Assembly: GCF_001315105.1 (NCBI RefSeq)
Contig: NZ_BAZR01000003.1
Span: 124,001 to 188,000 of the forward strand
Direction of reading: 5' to 3'
Source: Paenibacillus sp. JCM 10914
GTDB taxonomy: Bacteria > Bacillota > Bacilli > Paenibacillales > Paenibacillaceae
Length of the DNA stretch: 64,000 bases
Part shown: one piece after another, positions 1 through 8,456 of the stretch
How positions within the stretch are numbered: position 1 is the stretch's first letter
Layout: every line of letters begins with the position of its first letter
The notes under the pieces: model-generated
Seen by the model: the letters and a program-made list of their open reading frames with translations, nothing else
What the model was told of the DNA's origin: nothing
Databases searched by the model: none
Made by a program: the position numbers and the translations under genes

Positions 1-450
1 TCCTCATATCAGGGTGGGGCTATCTCCGCCAATAATGATATTTTTAAAGGACGCAAATATGTATTGCCGCTTGTACTGCTTGCTTTGGCTGGATTGTATG
101 CGCTGTTAGGAACGGCAACTTCGAATGCCGCTGGGGGCGGCAATGAGGTGTTGAACTGGATTGGGGTCAGTTTGTACATTTTGTTGGCCTTGATGATCTT
201 TTTGCGTAAGCCTTATCTGAAGATCGAACGTTCTTCCGTGTCGACCATGAAGTTTAACCGTGAGCGGCGCTTGGCCGTAACGGATATCGAGAAGATCAAA
301 CTGGCTCAAGGGTCCGTTGTTATCCAAGGGAAAGGAAAGGCTGGTAATTGGGTGTTCTCACGTATGATGAATTTGTATGATACCGATGCCATGGGGAAGA
401 GGCTGGAAGAGTTCGCTAAAGCGCATCAAATTCCAGTAGACCGTGACTAG
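1..450 (+). CDS. C-terminal part of a two-pass membrane protein of unknown function
   Basis: The frame is open from the first base of the window, so the true start lies upstream and only about 149 codons are visible. The visible part has a short hydrophilic stretch, two hydrophobic segments (visible residues about 22-40 and 48-66) split by a Gly/Asn-rich loop, and then a soluble tail of about 85 residues whose alternating hydrophobic/charged pattern suggests a small beta-rich domain. The TTG at 64 opens inside the first membrane segment and is not a credible start. I do not recognise the family. The next gene starts 78 bases later in the same direction, so co-transcription is possible. Confidence 0.6.
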   Translation, partial: SSYQGGAISANNDIFKGRKYVLPLVLLALAGLYALLGTATSNAAGGGNEVLNWIGVSLYILLALMIFLRKPYLKIERSSVSTMKFNRERRLAVTDIEKIKLAQGSVVIQGKGKAGNWVFSRMMNLYDTDAMGKRLEEFAKAHQIPVDRD

Positions 451-528
451 CGCATAAAGCGCAAGATGTCCATTTGAAGATATAATACATGTATAGATAA
501 AGAAGACAAGTTGGGAGTGGAGATTGGG

Positions 529-1320
529 ATGGCAGTAGCTGCTGTATTGTTTGATTTGGATGATACGTTATTATGGGACGAACGAAGTGTAGAAGAAGCA
601 TTTCAGGTGACATGTAAAGTCGGGGCCGAGTCGTCCGGAGTAGATGCCTCGGAACTGCTAGCGGCTGTACGTGAAGCAGCCAGAGCGTTGTATGAATCAT
701 ATGACACGTTCGCTTTCACGAAGCTGATTGGAATCAATCCATTTGAAGGCTTATGGGCGAACTTTACGGCTGGAGACCAGCCTGAATTCCGCAAGTTACA
801 GGAGCTAGCGCCTGTGTATCGCAAAGAATCATGGCGACGCGGTTTATTGTCGTTGGGCGTCGATGATGAGGTGTTGGCGAGCACACTGGCTGAGCGCTTT
901 GCTGCCGAACGCAGGCAGCGACCGTATGTTTATGAAGAAACGTTCGAGGTGCTTGGAGAATTGCAAGGCAAGGTGAAGTTACTGCTTCTTACTAACGGAA
1001 GTCCCGATTTGCAGCAGGAGAAGCTGGATGGCGTACCAGAGCTAGCTCCGTATTTTGATCAAATTGTTATCTCAGGAAGCTTCGGCAAAGGCAAGCCAGA
1101 TGTAACGATCTTTGAGCACGCGCTTAACTTGCTTGAGGTTCCAGCTGATCAAGCCTTAATGGTTGGTGACAAACTGACTACGGATATTAAAGGCGGAAAT
1201 GCAGCCGGCCTGCATACCGTATGGATTAATCGAGTGGATCGGCCACATGATCCGGAAATACAGCCAGATTATGAGATTCAGCATTTGTCAGAACTGCATC
1301 GTATCATGGCAGAGCTCTGA
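529..1320 (+). CDS. HAD-superfamily hydrolase (YjjG / N-acylneuraminate-9-phosphatase-like)
   Basis: A soluble phosphatase of the haloacid dehalogenase superfamily. Motif I is near the start (FDLDDTLLW, with the nucleophile Asp and the acid/base Asp two residues on). Motif II is LLTNGSPD, the motif III lysine lies in GKGKPD, and motif IV is MVGDKLTTDIKGG. A helical cap of about 120 residues sits between motifs I and II, as in C1-cap HADs. I chose ATG 529 because GGAG at 518-521 is well spaced from it; the frame also allows TTG 511, which has a poorer ribosome site. A strong hairpin follows the stop. The physiological substrate cannot be read from the sequence. Confidence 0.85.
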   Translation: MAVAAVLFDLDDTLLWDERSVEEAFQVTCKVGAESSGVDASELLAAVREAARALYESYDTFAFTKLIGINPFEGLWANFTAGDQPEFRKLQELAPVYRKESWRRGLLSLGVDDEVLASTLAERFAAERRQRPYVYEETFEVLGELQGKVKLLLLTNGSPDLQQEKLDGVPELAPYFDQIVISGSFGKGKPDVTIFEHALNLLEVPADQALMVGDKLTTDIKGGNAAGLHTVWINRVDRPHDPEIQPDYEIQHLSELHRIMAEL

Positions 1321-1331
1321 TGATTACATAG

Positions 1332-1374
1332 AAACAGCTTCGATGATTAGTTCGCTAACATCGAAGCTGTTTTT
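1332..1374 (+). terminator. Rho-independent terminator after the HAD gene
   Basis: AAACAGCTTCGATG pairs with CATCGAAGCTGTTT across a short AT-rich loop and runs into TTTTT. It begins 12 bases after the HAD stop codon. Confidence 0.85.
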
Positions 1375-1531
1375 GCATAACTTTCATGTGAGAAGAAACG
1401 TCACATAATTGTAAGCTGAATGAGATAGAAAAAAAAGGTCAATACGATATAATAAGGTTAAAGTTACGGGAATCAGTCCGCACCGCCGTTGAACCTATAC
1501 ATATGTAAATTATCGTAAAGAGGTGTATAGC

Positions 1532-1936
1532 ATGAGAAGCAAGAAAGTAGCGCTATTCGCGGCGATGGTGCTCGTTGCTGTTGCCCTTGCCGCTTGCAGT
1601 GACACAAAAGCACAGACCAATGATGATGAACTCCCAGACCCTATTATCGTAGAGCTTACCGTGACGCCAGAGACGATAACCATCGGTGAGAAGGTCTTGA
1701 TCCAAGCGAAAGTAACGCAGGGAGGCAGCCCCGTGGAAGATGCAAATGATGTGGAATTTGAGGTAACCCTTGAAGGAGGGGGACTTCCGGTGAAGGTTCC
1801 AGTTAAGCATGATCAAGGCGGGATCTATCAGATGGAGAAGACCTTTAAAGAAGCAGGTACCTACAGGATCATTTCGCATGTAACCGCGAGAGGCCAGCAT
1901 TCTATGCCATTGCAGGAACTGACGGTAACCGAATAG
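1532..1936 (+). CDS. YtkA-like (FixH-type) lipoprotein
   Basis: A 134-residue secreted lipoprotein. It has a basic N-terminus, a hydrophobic core and a lipobox LAAC with the acylated Cys at residue 22. It should therefore be lipid-anchored on the outer face of the membrane. The rest is a single Ig-like beta domain (ELTVTPETITIGEKV..., PVKVPVKHDQGGIYQ, GTYRI..HVTARGQH) that matches the YtkA-like fold. ATG 1532 is preferred over GTG 1523 because AAAGAGGTG lies just upstream of it. The gene stands alone between a terminator and a palindromic element. Related domains occur in metal and cytochrome-oxidase assembly loci, but nothing here fixes a role. Confidence 0.75.
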   Translation: MRSKKVALFAAMVLVAVALAACSDTKAQTNDDELPDPIIVELTVTPETITIGEKVLIQAKVTQGGSPVEDANDVEFEVTLEGGGLPVKVPVKHDQGGIYQMEKTFKEAGTYRIISHVTARGQHSMPLQELTVTE

Positions 1937-1961
1937 TCTTGCAATGACAATTGAATCGACT

Positions 1962-2022
1962 AAGAAACCGTTCCCTTCATCAATGGTGGGTTGTACTTCC
2001 ATTAAAGAAGAAGCGGTTTCTT
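1962..2022. repeat. Imperfect palindromic element, copy 1
   Basis: Left arm AAGAAACCGTTCCCTTCATC and the following AATGG pair with CCATTAAAGAAGAAG plus CGGTTTCTT, with a 12-base loop. A second, better-paired copy with the same arms lies at 57870-57937. Both lie between convergent gene ends. The element may work as a terminator for one or both strands, or be a REP/MITE-like repeat. Confidence 0.6.
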
Positions 2023-2072
2023 TGCGTATGACAAATGATGATATTATTGACACACAGATCTTCCCTATACAG

Positions 2073-2123
2073 AACAAGCGGGGACCCCGCCAGATCAAAG
2101 ATCGTTTGGGATTCCCGCTTGTT
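2073..2123. terminator. Probable terminator hairpin between convergent genes (mtnD side)
   Basis: AACAAGCGGG pairs with CCCGCTTGTT, with further partial pairing inside. It lies 33 bases beyond the mtnD stop on the minus strand. The T-run is weak in both directions, so termination is inferred from position and stem strength. Confidence 0.5.
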
Positions 2124-2155
2124 TAGAAGCTATTGAGAGTAATAAATTACAGTGT

Positions 2156-2692
2156 CTATTGAAATTGAGGATCTTCAACCGGCGTGGCCACCCAGCCGTT
2201 CTCTTCAATGAAGAGACGTACAGCGACGATCTTCTTATTGTCCATTAGCGTAAAGAAATGCGGCGTATCTTCCGGTACAGATATAACATCACCCGGCTCA
2301 AGCTCAACATTGAAGTAACCTACATCGTCTGAACCTTTAATAATGAAGATACCCTTGCCGCCCACGATTGCACGAATCTCATCTTCGGAGTGAGTATGCA
2401 CCTGCTCGAATTTCTTCAACAGATCTTCGATATTCGGCGTGGACTCCGACAATGTAATGATATCCCAAATCTTATAGCCGCGTCTTGCAGCGAGATCACG
2501 GATTTCCTCATCATAGATGTCCAGGATTCGTGCTTTGTCGTCATCCGTAAGCGTAAAGTTTTCTTGAAGATCTACCGGGAGCTTCTCCATATTCCAATGC
2601 TCATAAACAACCTCTTGGTTATTCAGGAATTCCCGAACGTTCTCTTCGCCAATAATTCGTTCGTTCGTGTTGCGAATCACAATCTCTGCCAT
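2156..2692 (-). CDS. mtnD: Acireductone dioxygenase (methionine salvage)
   Basis: A cupin enzyme of 178 residues, normal length for the family. In methionine salvage it oxidises acireductone to the 2-keto acid precursor of methionine plus formate when iron-bound; the nickel form gives an off-pathway product. The metal ligands are visible: HTHSEDE supplies His99, His101 and Glu105, and TPHFF supplies His145. The core is the typical double-stranded beta-helix (GKGIFIIKG, LEPGDVISVPEDTPHFFTL). The ATG start follows a good AGGG-type site on the minus strand. The gene is divergent from metH, so two methionine genes share a 169-bp intergenic region, but no other mtn genes are present. I saw no SAM riboswitch. 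Confidence 0.93.
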   Translation of the reverse strand: MAEIVIRNTNERIIGEENVREFLNNQEVVYEHWNMEKLPVDLQENFTLTDDDKARILDIYDEEIRDLAARRGYKIWDIITLSESTPNIEDLLKKFEQVHTHSEDEIRAIVGGKGIFIIKGSDDVGYFNVELEPGDVISVPEDTPHFFTLMDNKKIVAVRLFIEENGWVATPVEDPQFQ

Positions 2693-2861
2693 GATCTTAA
2701 CCCTCTTTCTCCCGTTGGATTAATATGTATTATAGACCTCATCCCGGCATTTGTCATCTGTTTATGTAGTTTAATACCAGTGGTGGCGCAATATTTCGGC
2801 TTTTCTATTGAAAAATATTCTGATACACTAAGGTTTAACGTTTTCAGGGGAGGTTTATGAG

Positions 2862-5800
2862 GTGAGCAAACCTAGCTTACAAGAAGTATTGAAAGAACGA
2901 ATATTAATTCTTGACGGTGCCATGGGTACCATGATCCAGCAGGAGGACCTCTCACCTGAGGATTTTGGCGGAAATGAACTGGATGGATGTAATGAAATGC
3001 TGGTTATACACCGGCCAGAATTGATACAGAAAATCCATGAACAGTATCTTGAAGCAGGGGCCGACCTGATTGAGACTAATACGTTTGGCGCAACGAGCGT
3101 TGTGCTTGCTGAATACGATATACCCGAGCTGGCTAGGGAGATTAACTTACATGCCGCCAGACTGGCTAAGGCTGCTGCTGATCAATATTCGACACCAGAT
3201 AGCCCGCGCTACGTGGTGGGGGCAATGGGGCCAACTACCAAAACTCTATCGGTAACCGGTGGGGTTACGTTCGCGGAATTAATCGACAGCTATGAAGAGC
3301 AAGCTATTGCTTTAATAGAAGGAGAAGTAGATGCTTTGCTGCTTGAAACATCGCAGGATACATTGAATGTGAAGGCAGGCAGCATTGGCATAAGACAAGC
3401 GTTTGAGAAGACGGGTATCCATCTTCCCATTATGATATCCGGTACAATCGAACCGATGGGGACTACACTGGCAGGTCAGAATATTGAGGCTTTCTACATT
3501 TCATTGGAGCACCTTCAACCGATTTCTATCGGATTGAACTGTGCTACCGGTCCAGAATTTATGCGGGATCATATTCGATCCTTGTCTGACATGTCCAAAA
3601 GCGCGATAAGCTGTTATCCGAACGCAGGACTGCCCGATGAGAACGGCCAGTATCATGAATCACCGGACTCTCTGGCGCAGAAGATGGGTGCTTTTGCCGA
3701 GAAGGGTTGGATTAATATTGCCGGGGGATGCTGTGGCACGACACCGGATCACATTCGAGCATTGAAGCAAAAAATGGACCAATTTCAGCCGCGACCGCTT
3801 GCAGGCACACATTTGCCGGCATTATCAGGAATTGAGCCCGTCTATGTTGAACAAGAGAATCGTCCCTATATGGTTGGCGAACGAACGAACGTATTGGGCT
3901 CACGAAAGTTCAAGCGTCTAATTGTGGAAGGTAAGTATGAAGAAGCCTCCGAAATAGCTAGAGCGCAAGTGAAGAACGGTGCTCATATCATAGACGTTTG
4001 TGTGCAGGATCCGGATCGTGAAGAAGCGGAAGATATGGTTGAATTTTTGGAGCTGGTCGTGAAAAAGGTGAAAGTTCCGTTAATGATTGATACGACCGAT
4101 CCGGCGGTAATCGATCTTGCACTTCAATATTCGCAAGGTAAGGCGATTATTAATTCCATTAACCTTGAAGATGGTGAAGAGAAATTCGAGTTGGTCATGC
4201 CGCTTGTCAAGAAATATGGAGCTGCCGTGGTGGTAGGTACGATTGACGAGAGCGGTCAGGCCATCCATCGTGAAGACAAATTGAAGGTAGCCAAGCGATC
4301 CTATGATCTGCTCGTTAACAAATACGGACTTGCGCCGGAGGATATTATTTTTGATACGCTCGTATTTCCGGTGGGCACGGGGGACGAACAGTACATCGGT
4401 TCTGCGAAGGAAACCATCGAGGGTATCCGTGTTATTAAGGAAGCCATGCCGCAGGTGCACACTATACTAGGGATCAGTAACGTATCATTCGGTTTGCCGG
4501 AAGCGGGGCGGGAAGTGCTCAACTCGGTATATCTGTATGAATGCACCAAGGCCGGACTGGACTACGCAATCGTAAATACAGAAAAGCTTGAACGCTACGC
4601 CTCTATCCCGGAAGAAGAGCGCCGATTGGCTGAGGATCTCATCTATCGCACAGATGATAATACGCTAGCTGCCTTCGTGGCTGCTTTTCGGAATAAAAAG
4701 GTCGAGAAGAAGATAGTGGTTTCTAACCTTACGCTGGAGGAACGCTTGGCTGCTTATGTGGTAGAAGGTTCGAAGGAAGGCCTCATAGCTGATCTGGACA
4801 AGGCGTTAACCAAGTATGGTCCACTTGAAGTGATCAATGGCCCATTGATGGAGGGCATGACGGAAGTAGGTCGCCTGTTTAACAATAATGAGCTGATCGT
4901 GGCTGAAGTGCTGCAGAGCGCGGAAGTCATGAAAGCCTCGGTATCTTATCTGGAACCATTTATGGAGAAGGATGAGACCTCTGTTAAAGGTAAAATCATG
5001 CTTGCTACCGTTAAGGGAGACGTTCACGATATCGGAAAAAATCTGGTGGAAATCATCTTGGCTAACAATGGTTATGATATTGTCAATTTGGGTATAAAGG
5101 TACCACCGGAGCAAATTATTGAGGCTTATCGCCGTGAACAGCCGGATGCGATCGGGCTGTCCGGATTGCTGGTGAAATCAGCACAGCAAATGGTATTGAC
5201 GGCCCAGGATTTGAAGAATGCGGGTATCAATGTTCCGATTATGGTTGGCGGGGCCGCGCTTACTCGTAAGTTTACTAAGACCCGGATACGTCCCGAATAT
5301 GACGGAATGGTCTTGTATGCTAAGGACGCTATGGATGGTTTGGCGCTTGCGAATCGGCTAAGCGATCCTTCCCAGCGCTCGAAGCTGGCAGAGGATATCA
5401 GGGCGGAGCAGGAAGCGGAAGCCAATGCAGCCCCCGTGATTAAAGTAATGCCGAAGTTGTCGGAAGGATTGCGTTCCAAAATATCAACTGATCATACGGT
5501 CTATATTCCGCCAGACTTGGAACGTCACGTACTGCGCAACTATCCGATTTCGCATATTTTGCCATACATTAATATGCAAATGCTGCTAGGGCATCATTTG
5601 GGGTTAAAAGGGTCAGTAGAACAGTTATTAAAAGCCGGTGACCCGAAAGCGGTGTCGCTTAAAGAAACGGTTGATGCCATTCTCGAAGAAGCTGTTCAAT
5701 CCGGCATTATTCAAGCTCATGGCATGTATCGCTTCTTCCCGGCACAGTCGCAAGGAAATAACATCTTAATCTACGATCCCAAGGATACAAGCCGTGTGCT

Positions 5801-6302
5801 GCATACGTTTACGTTCCCGAGGCAGCAAGTGGAGCCGTATTTATGTTTGGCCGATTTCTTAAAATCAGTCGATAGTGGCGTCATGGATTATGTAGGGTTT
5901 TTGGTGGTTACAGCCGGCCACGGTGTCGGTAAATTGTCCGGTGAATGGAAGGATAAAGGAGACTATCTTCGTTCTCATGCACTGCAGTCGGTTGCCTTGG
6001 AGACAGCGGAAGGCTTGGCAGAGCGGGTTCATCATATGATGAGGGATATATGGGGCTACCCTGATCCGGCTGATATGACGATGAAGCAACGATTAGGGGC
6101 AAGATACCAAGGAATCAGGGTATCGTTTGGCTATCCGGCATGTCCCGATCTTGAAGATCAGGGACCGTTGTTCCGATTGATGCAGCCGGAGGATATCGGA
6201 GTCAACCTCACGGAAGGCTTTATGATGGAGCCGGAAGCTTCGGTGTCGGCAATGGTATTTAGTCATCCTGAAGCTCATTATTTTAATGTAGATAAAGCTT
6301 AA
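2862..6302 (+). CDS. metH: Cobalamin-dependent methionine synthase
   Basis: It transfers a methyl group from 5-methyltetrahydrofolate through cobalamin to homocysteine. At 1146 residues all modules are present. They are the homocysteine domain (about 1-320, zinc Cys in GLNCATGP near residue 225 and in GGCCGTTP near 288), the pterin-binding domain (about 340-600), the helical cap and B12 domain (DVHDIGKN near residue 721, whose His is the lower cobalt ligand), and the reactivation domain (about 900-1146). GTG 2862 is the start because AGGGGAGG lies 8 bases upstream; a nearby ATG at 2857 is out of frame. It is divergent from mtnD. The sequence shows no cobalamin or SAM riboswitch. Confidence 0.96.
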   Translation: MSKPSLQEVLKERILILDGAMGTMIQQEDLSPEDFGGNELDGCNEMLVIHRPELIQKIHEQYLEAGADLIETNTFGATSVVLAEYDIPELAREINLHAARLAKAAADQYSTPDSPRYVVGAMGPTTKTLSVTGGVTFAELIDSYEEQAIALIEGEVDALLLETSQDTLNVKAGSIGIRQAFEKTGIHLPIMISGTIEPMGTTLAGQNIEAFYISLEHLQPISIGLNCATGPEFMRDHIRSLSDMSKSAISCYPNAGLPDENGQYHESPDSLAQKMGAFAEKGWINIAGGCCGTTPDHIRALKQKMDQFQPRPLAGTHLPALSGIEPVYVEQENRPYMVGERTNVLGSRKFKRLIVEGKYEEASEIARAQVKNGAHIIDVCVQDPDREEAEDMVEFLELVVKKVKVPLMIDTTDPAVIDLALQYSQGKAIINSINLEDGEEKFELVMPLVKKYGAAVVVGTIDESGQAIHREDKLKVAKRSYDLLVNKYGLAPEDIIFDTLVFPVGTGDEQYIGSAKETIEGIRVIKEAMPQVHTILGISNVSFGLPEAGREVLNSVYLYECTKAGLDYAIVNTEKLERYASIPEEERRLAEDLIYRTDDNTLAAFVAAFRNKKVEKKIVVSNLTLEERLAAYVVEGSKEGLIADLDKALTKYGPLEVINGPLMEGMTEVGRLFNNNELIVAEVLQSAEVMKASVSYLEPFMEKDETSVKGKIMLATVKGDVHDIGKNLVEIILANNGYDIVNLGIKVPPEQIIEAYRREQPDAIGLSGLLVKSAQQMVLTAQDLKNAGINVPIMVGGAALTRKFTKTRIRPEYDGMVLYAKDAMDGLALANRLSDPSQRSKLAEDIRAEQEAEANAAPVIKVMPKLSEGLRSKISTDHTVYIPPDLERHVLRNYPISHILPYINMQMLLGHHLGLKGSVEQLLKAGDPKAVSLKETVDAILEEAVQSGIIQAHGMYRFFPAQSQGNNILIYDPKDTSRVLHTFTFPRQQVEPYLCLADFLKSVDSGVMDYVGFLVVTAGHGVGKLSGEWKDKGDYLRSHALQSVALETAEGLAERVHHMMRDIWGYPDPADMTMKQRLGARYQGIRVSFGYPACPDLEDQGPLFRLMQPEDIGVNLTEGFMMEPEASVSAMVFSHPEAHYFNVDKA

Positions 6303-6330
6303 CGTTTACGATACCGGTGTACTGGACGGG

Positions 6331-6358
6331 AATCCTCCGATTGTTTCGGAGGATTTCT
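6331..6358 (+). terminator. Possible terminator after metH
   Basis: AATCCTCCGA pairs perfectly with TCGGAGGATT over a 5-base loop, followed by TTCTCC. The T-run is poor, so this could instead be an RNA-stability hairpin in a metH-rnz transcript. Confidence 0.5.
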
Positions 6359-6387
6359 CCGGTTTTGACCGAAAGGGGAGAAGAGGG

Positions 6388-7314
6388 ATGGAACTCTATT
6401 TTTTGGGAACGAACGCAGGGGTTCCGACGCTGCAGCGCAATGTAACCTCGATCGCGCTAAGATTACTGGAAGAACGGCGAAGTCTGTGGTTATTCGATTG
6501 TGGAGAAGGCACGCAGCATCAAATTTTGAAATCCCCACTTAAGCTGTCCAAGCTTGAAAAGATATTCATTACTCATTTGCATGGTGACCATCTTTTTGGT
6601 TTGCCTGGTTTGCTCTCCAGCCGCGGCGCTCAAGGGGTAAAACTCCCACTGATGATTTATGGACCGCCTGGGATCAAGAACTTCGTAGAAACCACACTTG
6701 GCATAAGCCAATCCCGCGTTCCTTATACAATGGAGATTATCGAGCATACAGGCGGTATATTATTTGAAGACCATAGTTTCAGAGTAGAATCGGCTCTGCT
6801 CGATCACCGTGCCGAGAGTTACGGGTACCGAATCGTGGAGAAGGACCTGCCAGGAAGTCTCGATCTGAAACGGCTAGAAGCATATGGGCTAAAGCCAGGG
6901 CCTCTGTATGGGAAGCTTAAACGAGGAGAAAGTGTTGACCTGGGTGGAGGCAGATGGATTCATGCGCAGGAAGTACTACTGGCCCCGAAGAAGGGAAGAA
7001 TCGTCACGATCCTTGGCGATACACGCCCATGCTCTGGAGTAGAGCAGCTTGCTGCAGGCGCCGACCTGTTGGTGCACGAAGCGACGTTTATGGAGGATTT
7101 GACGGAGCTGGCCCACGAATACTATCACAGTACAGCTAAGCAGGCGGCTGAAGCCGCAGCACGTGCCGGTGTGAAAACATTGTTCCTGACTCATTTTAGC
7201 TCGCGTTATAAAGATGTCGAGCATTTGCAGCCGCTTCTAAATGAAGCGAAGGCTATATTTGGTAACACGAAGCTCGCCGAGGATTTCGGCCTTTATCCGG
7301 TTCAACGCAGCTAA
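6388..7314 (+). CDS. rnz: Ribonuclease Z (tRNA 3'-end processing)
   Basis: A metallo-beta-lactamase-fold endonuclease that cleaves the 3' trailer of tRNA precursors. At 308 residues it is the short bacterial form. Visible zinc residues are the THLHGDH motif near residue 63, the Asp in ILGDTRP, and His in FLTHFSSRY near the end. HEATF precedes the conserved Glu/His region and LLDHRAESYGYR marks the middle of the domain. ATG 6388 has AAGGGGAGAAG just upstream. It follows metH by 85 bases and may be read from it if the hairpin between them is leaky. Confidence 0.93.
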   Translation: MELYFLGTNAGVPTLQRNVTSIALRLLEERRSLWLFDCGEGTQHQILKSPLKLSKLEKIFITHLHGDHLFGLPGLLSSRGAQGVKLPLMIYGPPGIKNFVETTLGISQSRVPYTMEIIEHTGGILFEDHSFRVESALLDHRAESYGYRIVEKDLPGSLDLKRLEAYGLKPGPLYGKLKRGESVDLGGGRWIHAQEVLLAPKKGRIVTILGDTRPCSGVEQLAAGADLLVHEATFMEDLTELAHEYYHSTAKQAAEAAARAGVKTLFLTHFSSRYKDVEHLQPLLNEAKAIFGNTKLAEDFGLYPVQRS

Positions 7315-7498
7315 TCGCTTGGGAAATGGCGGCTGAATTATTTTCCGGGAAAGCGCAGGATGCGACAAACCGGATGAGAATAAGTCTTGCTTGGACACCC
7401 TTCGCTAACTTTCGACCGCTCGCCGTAGAGAGAGGTACAGGCCGAAGCCTTGCATCGGACGATAGCCTTCTTTACAATAAGATCGTTAGGTTAAGCGA

Positions 7499-7528
7499 AT
7501 TACATATTGAATATGAATCAAATGTAAT
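7499..7528. promoter_or_regulatory. Inverted repeat overlapping a candidate promoter
   Basis: ATTACATATTGA and TCAAATGTAAT form an imperfect inverted repeat about 80 bases upstream of the HAD-IIA gene. The same bases can be read as a -35/-10 pair, TTACAT-N17-TGTAAT, so a regulator bound here would cover the promoter. The surrounding 7315-7607 stretch has no convincing gene. An 84-codon open frame there has no ribosome site and no recognisable pattern. Confidence 0.3.
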
Positions 7529-7607
7529 GAGATGCCGTTACTTTGCTTATACTTCATTCTATGAAATATTTAATTTATAAAGGACAGAACTGAAGAAGGT
7601 GTAAGAT

Positions 7608-8399
7608 GTGTTAGTTAAACCGAGAGGATTATTAATTGATTTGGACGGCACGCTGTATCATGGTCGCCATCGAATTCCAGGCGCGGATCGACTGATTAAC
7701 AGTCTGAAAGATCAAGCCATCCCGTATCTATATGTCACGAACAATTCATCACGAACACCAGAACAAGTTGCAATCCATTTGCAGGGCATGGGCATTCCCG
7801 CGCTCGCTGAAGAAGTAGTTACATCATCGCTTGCTGCGGCACAGTATGTAGCCGAGGAGTCTCCAGGGGCAAAGGTTGCCATGATTGGAGAGGAAGGGCT
7901 TATGCAGGCACTAAATGCAGCAGGTCTTCGTATCGTAGAAGATTCACCTGAATATGTAATCCAAGGAATTGATCGTTCCTTTCATTATGATAAATTAACG
8001 CTCGCGGTCCGCTGGATACAGGAAGGCGCAATATCGGTACTAACGAATCCCGATTTGCAGCTGCCGTCCGATACGGGTCTGATGCCAGGTGCTGGATCTA
8101 TCGGTGCCGCCATTGAAGCTGCTTCCGGGATAAAGCCAATCATTATCGGCAAGCCTTCCTCCGTACTGATGAAGTACGCTTCTGATCGCCTCGGACTCGT
8201 ACCGGGGGAAATCGCGGTGATTGGGGACAATATTCGTACCGATATCGCCGCAGGAGCGCATGCCGGCTGCCAGACGATCCTTGTCATGACCGGAATTACA
8301 ACCACCTTGAATATGAACGAGCACCTGGAATCAACTGGGGTAAAACCAGACTATATTTGTCAGGATCTGAGTGAAGTGACCAAGCTGTTGTGCCCATAA
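7608..8399 (+). CDS. HAD-IIA family phosphatase (NagD/YutF-like)
   Basis: A haloacid-dehalogenase phosphatase with the large C2-type cap, 263 residues. Motif I is IDLDGTLYHG near residue 10, motif II is VTNNSSRTP, the lysine is in IIGKPSS, and motif IV is VIGDNIRTDIAAG. This arrangement is typical of the NagD/4-nitrophenylphosphatase group. GTG 7608 is preceded by GAAGAAGGTG with 6-7 base spacing; a nearby ATG is out of frame. Relatives act on nucleotide or sugar phosphates, but the substrate here is unknown. It is followed by the base-excision-repair pair with a 57-base gap. Confidence 0.88.
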   Translation: MLVKPRGLLIDLDGTLYHGRHRIPGADRLINSLKDQAIPYLYVTNNSSRTPEQVAIHLQGMGIPALAEEVVTSSLAAAQYVAEESPGAKVAMIGEEGLMQALNAAGLRIVEDSPEYVIQGIDRSFHYDKLTLAVRWIQEGAISVLTNPDLQLPSDTGLMPGAGSIGAAIEAASGIKPIIIGKPSSVLMKYASDRLGLVPGEIAVIGDNIRTDIAAGAHAGCQTILVMTGITTTLNMNEHLESTGVKPDYICQDLSEVTKLLCP

Positions 8400-8456
8400 T
8401 CACTACTATCAAATGGTATACATAAATTTGTGTATTGACGAAAGGGAAGATGAATC

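Noticed and set aside
1944..2126. A 60-codon open frame across the palindromic element
   Set aside because: It is made of the repeat and a terminator-like hairpin, with no ribosome site.
2693..2861. SAM or cobalamin riboswitch between mtnD and metH
   Set aside because: I looked for the conserved stems and core motifs and saw none in this short region; no terminator-antiterminator pair is present.
7326..7580. An 84-codon open frame between rnz and the HAD-IIA gene
   Set aside because: It has no ribosome site, no recognisable pattern and an irregular composition; it also overlaps the candidate promoter at 7499-7528.
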